From: Candidatus Carbonibacillus altaicus
Lineage (GTDB): Bacteria > Bacillota > Bacilli > Thermicanales > DSM-22653
Direction: 5' to 3'
NCBI GenBank assembly: GCA_003050645.1
Contig: PEBX01000012.1
Span: 1 to 53,021, forward strand
Length of the DNA: 53,021 nt
Shown: positions 52,101-53,021 of the stretch, one piece after another
Numbering within the stretch: position 1 is the stretch's first letter
How the letters are laid out: every line of letters starts with the position of its first letter
Notes under the pieces: model-generated
Database searches by the model: none
Seen by the model: the letters and a program-made list of their open reading frames with translations, nothing else
Told to the model about the DNA's origin: nothing
Position numbers and translations under genes: made by a program

Positions 52101-52583
52101 GATCTCGTAGGCAAAAGCCAGACCTTCTTCCAGCGTTTCCACCGTCTGCGAGGCGACAACTGGAAGAGAGAGTTCCATCATCAGTGAACGAAAGAGCGCC
52201 CGATCTTCAGCCTTACGTATCGCCTCGACCGGGGTTCCTAAAAGCCGGACCCCGTATGTGTCTAGCACCCCTGATGCAGCCAGTGCGTTCGCCAGATTGA
52301 GCCCGGTCTGACCACCGATTGAAGCAATGAGCCCATCGGGGCGTTCTTTGGCAATAATATCTTCCAGCACGCGTTCGCTTAACGGTTCCATGTACAATGT
52401 ATCCGCGATCTCCGGATCGGTCATGATGGTCGCCGGATTATTGTTGACCAGGACGACATGGACCCCTTCTTCCTTTAACGAGAGACAGGCCTGCGTGCCG
52501 GCATAATCAAACTCGGCCGCCTGCCCGATGACGATGGGCCCCGAGCCGATGACGAGTATTTTCTTCATTTTTATCTTTTCCAT
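49080..52583 (-). CDS. carB: Carbamoyl-phosphate synthase large subunit with an extra central linker
   Basis: CarB makes carbamoyl phosphate from bicarbonate, ammonia and two ATP. The two homologous halves are visible: IGSGPIVIGQAAEFDYAGTQ with IGGQTGLNLA in the first, and LGSGAIRIGQGIEFDYASVH with GGQSSLNLGG in the second, then a reduced C-terminal regulatory domain. At 1167 residues it is roughly 100 longer than usual. The main excess is about 60 residues between FFSAYANDPS and the second half, of which some 23 are encoded by the repeat copy at 50778-50845. ATG 52583 has GGGGTGGAG upstream within a 14-bp repeat array. carA is not adjacent; argD lies upstream, so an arginine role is likely. 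Confidence 0.95.
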   Translation of the reverse strand: MEKIKMKKILVIGSGPIVIGQAAEFDYAGTQACLSLKEEGVHVVLVNNNPATIMTDPEIADTLYMEPLSERVLEDIIAKERPDGLIASIGGQTGLNLANALAASGVLDTYGVRLLGTPVEAIRKAEDRALFRSLMMELSLPVVASQTVETLEEGLAFAYEIGYPLILRPAFTLGGEGGGMVSDEAMLREKLPRALDRSPIHQVLVEKSIHGWKEIEYEVMRDGSGDTIIVTTMENIDPVGVHTGDSAVVAPMLTVSEKMQRLLDEAAHTIASALGLIGGANVQFAVHPEEETFCVIEVNPRVSRSSALASKATGYPIAYATAKVALGYRLSELKHPLVPGKTLLDAPTIPHRVVKLPRFPFDVFPEADTTLGTQMQATGEVMGLGVTVHQAFNKALRALDLDLIVYDVETLLTLPQASIKASLEGPRADRITALFAAFYQGMTIGEVAAWTHIHPYFLTMIEDLAHLNMRLYHFVASQKKDGKFLWTAGRDSDASKTWVSLVAKTKWQGIGDRVVARHMGLEEADVRRMRIAEGIVPTFFVLDPYGDPNHPPLPKVFFSAYANDPSPKPRSRLSSSSIQGIDPPCRIAAPSDDETSHPNFKIRSQDGGQRVEPFASNHKHDVAHLAGEPDDSVQRAIVLGSGAIRIGQGIEFDYASVHALFALKAQGLETIVINHNPETVSTDFSVADRLYMEPLALEDVLDVILHEKNGMIMLAYGGQSSLNLGGPLRRILLESPNYTFDLNESVIKTCEERKPFYELLDALSIPHPVGYAANNRDMLLTFVKTLGFPLLVRPSYVIGGTSMMIIADEAALERALGGAVGELLDRGQTLLVDRYIEGSEFEADLVSDGEDIYLPGFFEHVEPAGIHSGDSIAKFPAQSLSKEIEARARAYARRIARGLGLKGLLNIQYIVSGDTVYVLEVNPRASRTVPIVGKITGQSLVKLGAQCALGRIRLKELELPEINEKRRPVAIKAPVFSTEKLSGVDPLLGPVMRSTGEVLAISWDENDALYRSVIERRAPLLVDLSTQPAIAFYGALENTEDVFSLFRALLAAGGRLFLPAVLAESFLQSPERYGYRSQIVSFADSEHVYEDPNWWKSLSLLIAPHLKGEGERAVLFRQKALHYGVPVVSCLETAYLLPALRRGDGVDTLHAYTEAFLNRTKHVPTIR
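50732..50759. repeat. 14-bp tandem duplication in the carB linker
   Basis: Two adjacent copies (50732-50745, 50746-50759) begin with GGTTCGACGCG. The 14-base unit shifts the reading frame, so the copies encode different residues within the extra linker. Confidence 0.85.
50778..50845. repeat. Dispersed palindromic repeat, copy inside carB
   Basis: This copy aligns with the intergenic repeat at 4736-4802. Its core TGCTGCA-A-TGCGGCA (50817-50831) keeps the palindrome with one G-U pair in RNA. It is read in frame as about 23 residues, from GIDPPCRIAAPSDDE to NFKI, between the two catalytic halves. Confidence 0.75.
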
Positions 52584-52635
52584 TGCTCTCCACCCCTTGC
52601 TCTTTACCCCTTGCTCTCTCCCCTTTGCTTTCCGC
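52583..52635. repeat. 14-bp tandem repeat carrying the carB ribosome site
   Basis: Units begin at 52583, 52597 and 52611, with a degenerate fourth at 52625. On the minus strand each contains GGGG followed by AGAGCAA. The last unit runs into the start codon as GAGAGCAATGG, so the ribosome site is repeated upstream of the one in use. Confidence 0.88.
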
Positions 52636-52683
52636 ACACACGAATCACTGTTTGTAACATCAACACACATATTCAGTGTCATT

Positions 52684-52719
52684 TTAATCCTTTATTTCCA
52701 CTTAATCCTTCATTTCCGT
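52684..52719. repeat. 18-bp tandem duplication at the argD 3' end
   Basis: Two adjacent copies (52684-52701, 52702-52719) share TTAATCCTT/C-ATTTCC with three differences. The argD stop codon (52702-52704) is the first triplet of one copy and is repeated in the other. Confidence 0.85.
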
Positions 52720-53021
52720 CTGCAAGACATCTTGAAAAGACGAGAGAAAAAGATCGATCTCCTTATCGCTTATAATAAGCGGTGGCAAAATGCGCATGAC
52801 GCTCCGACCGGCGGTCAACACTAAGACCCCGTGCGCACGCAAAGCCTCGACCCACCACGCCGTTCGCTCTTCGGCCGTTCTCCCCTTGAGATCAGAAAAC
52901 GCTAGACCCAATAAGAGGCCGCGCCCGCGTAAGGTGAGTCCCGCCTCTTCCCAGGTCATTTCATGCTGTACGAGGCGATCCAGACCCTGCCGTAGTTTTT
53001 CCGAACTCGACCGAACGTGTG
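52702..53021 (-). CDS. argD: Class III aminotransferase, probable acetylornithine aminotransferase, partial at the right edge
   Basis: Only the C-terminal ~105 residues are in the window; the frame continues beyond the right edge. They carry the class III pattern: a helix (EKLRQGLDRLV), then LRGRGLLLGLAF (family GxGLxxGI/L), LRAHGVLVLTAG, the substrate-carboxylate region RILPPLIISDKEIDLFL, and a short tail. ArgD fits because carB follows after about 120 bases, as in the B. subtilis argCJBD-carAB-argF cluster, where carA would lie between. Other class III aminotransferases such as RocD or GabT cannot be excluded from this part. Confidence 0.78.
   Translation of the reverse strand, partial: HVRSSSEKLRQGLDRLVQHEMTWEEAGLTLRGRGLLLGLAFSDLKGRTAEERTAWWVEALRAHGVLVLTAGRSVMRILPPLIISDKEIDLFLSSFQDVLQTEMKD

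Overview
The window looks like chromosomal core from an endospore-forming, motile Bacillota bacterium, close to Bacilli in gene order. The spore genes (dacF next to the expected spoIIA locus, spoIIM, spo0A, spoIVB, the whole spoIIIAA-AH operon), strong AGGAGG ribosome sites, frequent GTG/TTG starts and blocks such as dxs-tlyA-argR-recN-spoIVB-spo0A, spoIIIA-accB-accC-asp23-nusB-folD-xseAB-ispA and dacF-pdp-deoB-xerD-yqzK-fur-spoIIM all match the Bacillus subtilis layout, with local rearrangements. No tRNA, rRNA operon, transposase, phage gene or CRISPR array was seen. The species cannot be named from the sequence alone.

Layout. 1-4.7 kb: dacF (partial), the PLP-homeostasis gene yggS, an HxlR regulator, a TPP riboswitch controlling tenA, and pdp. 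5.0-10.3 kb: deoB, xerD, a yqzK-like gene, ald, fur, spoIIM. 10.35-13.4 kb: a short SRP RNA with its own promoter, a DUF3866 gene, motB and motA. 13.5-19.95 kb: a branched-chain keto-acid dehydrogenase operon (bcd-lpdV-bkdAA-bkdAB-bkdB) with a sigma-A promoter and a CcpA-type cre site. 20.2-24.6 kb: a small membrane protein facing a MraY-like/GT2/SteA-like envelope module, then spo0A. 24.7-36.8 kb: spoIVB, recN, argR, tlyA, dxs, ispA, xseB, xseA, folD, a TsaD paralogue, nusB. 36.8-46.0 kb: DUF2273, amaP, asp23, accC, accB, spoIIIAH to spoIIIAA. 46.3-48.1 kb: an NreBC-like two-component system. 48.2-53.0 kb: a HAD phosphatase converging on carB, with argD upstream of carB.

How the genes work together. 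Spo0A starts sporulation. SpoIIM, SpoIIIA and SpoIVB then act in engulfment, the mother cell-forespore channel and the sigma-K checkpoint. Dxs and IspA feed isoprenoids, AccBC feeds fatty acids, and the Bkd complex makes branched acyl-CoA primers, so lipid supply is well represented. ArgR, ArgD and CarB belong to arginine synthesis.

The most unusual signals are not whole genes. A dispersed ~68 bp repeat with a palindromic core occurs once in the pdp-deoB spacer and once in frame inside an extra linker of carB. Short tandem duplications (13-21 bp) recur at gene boundaries, and in spoIIIAD and carB the repeated unit carries the Shine-Dalgarno sequence. A strong intrinsic terminator lies inside the annotated end of spoIVB, which suggests a frameshift or a lost stop. 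The NreB-like kinase keeps three of the four expected Fe-S cysteines at exact spacing, with Met at the fourth position. The TPP riboswitch appears to hide the tenA ribosome site inside its terminator stem.
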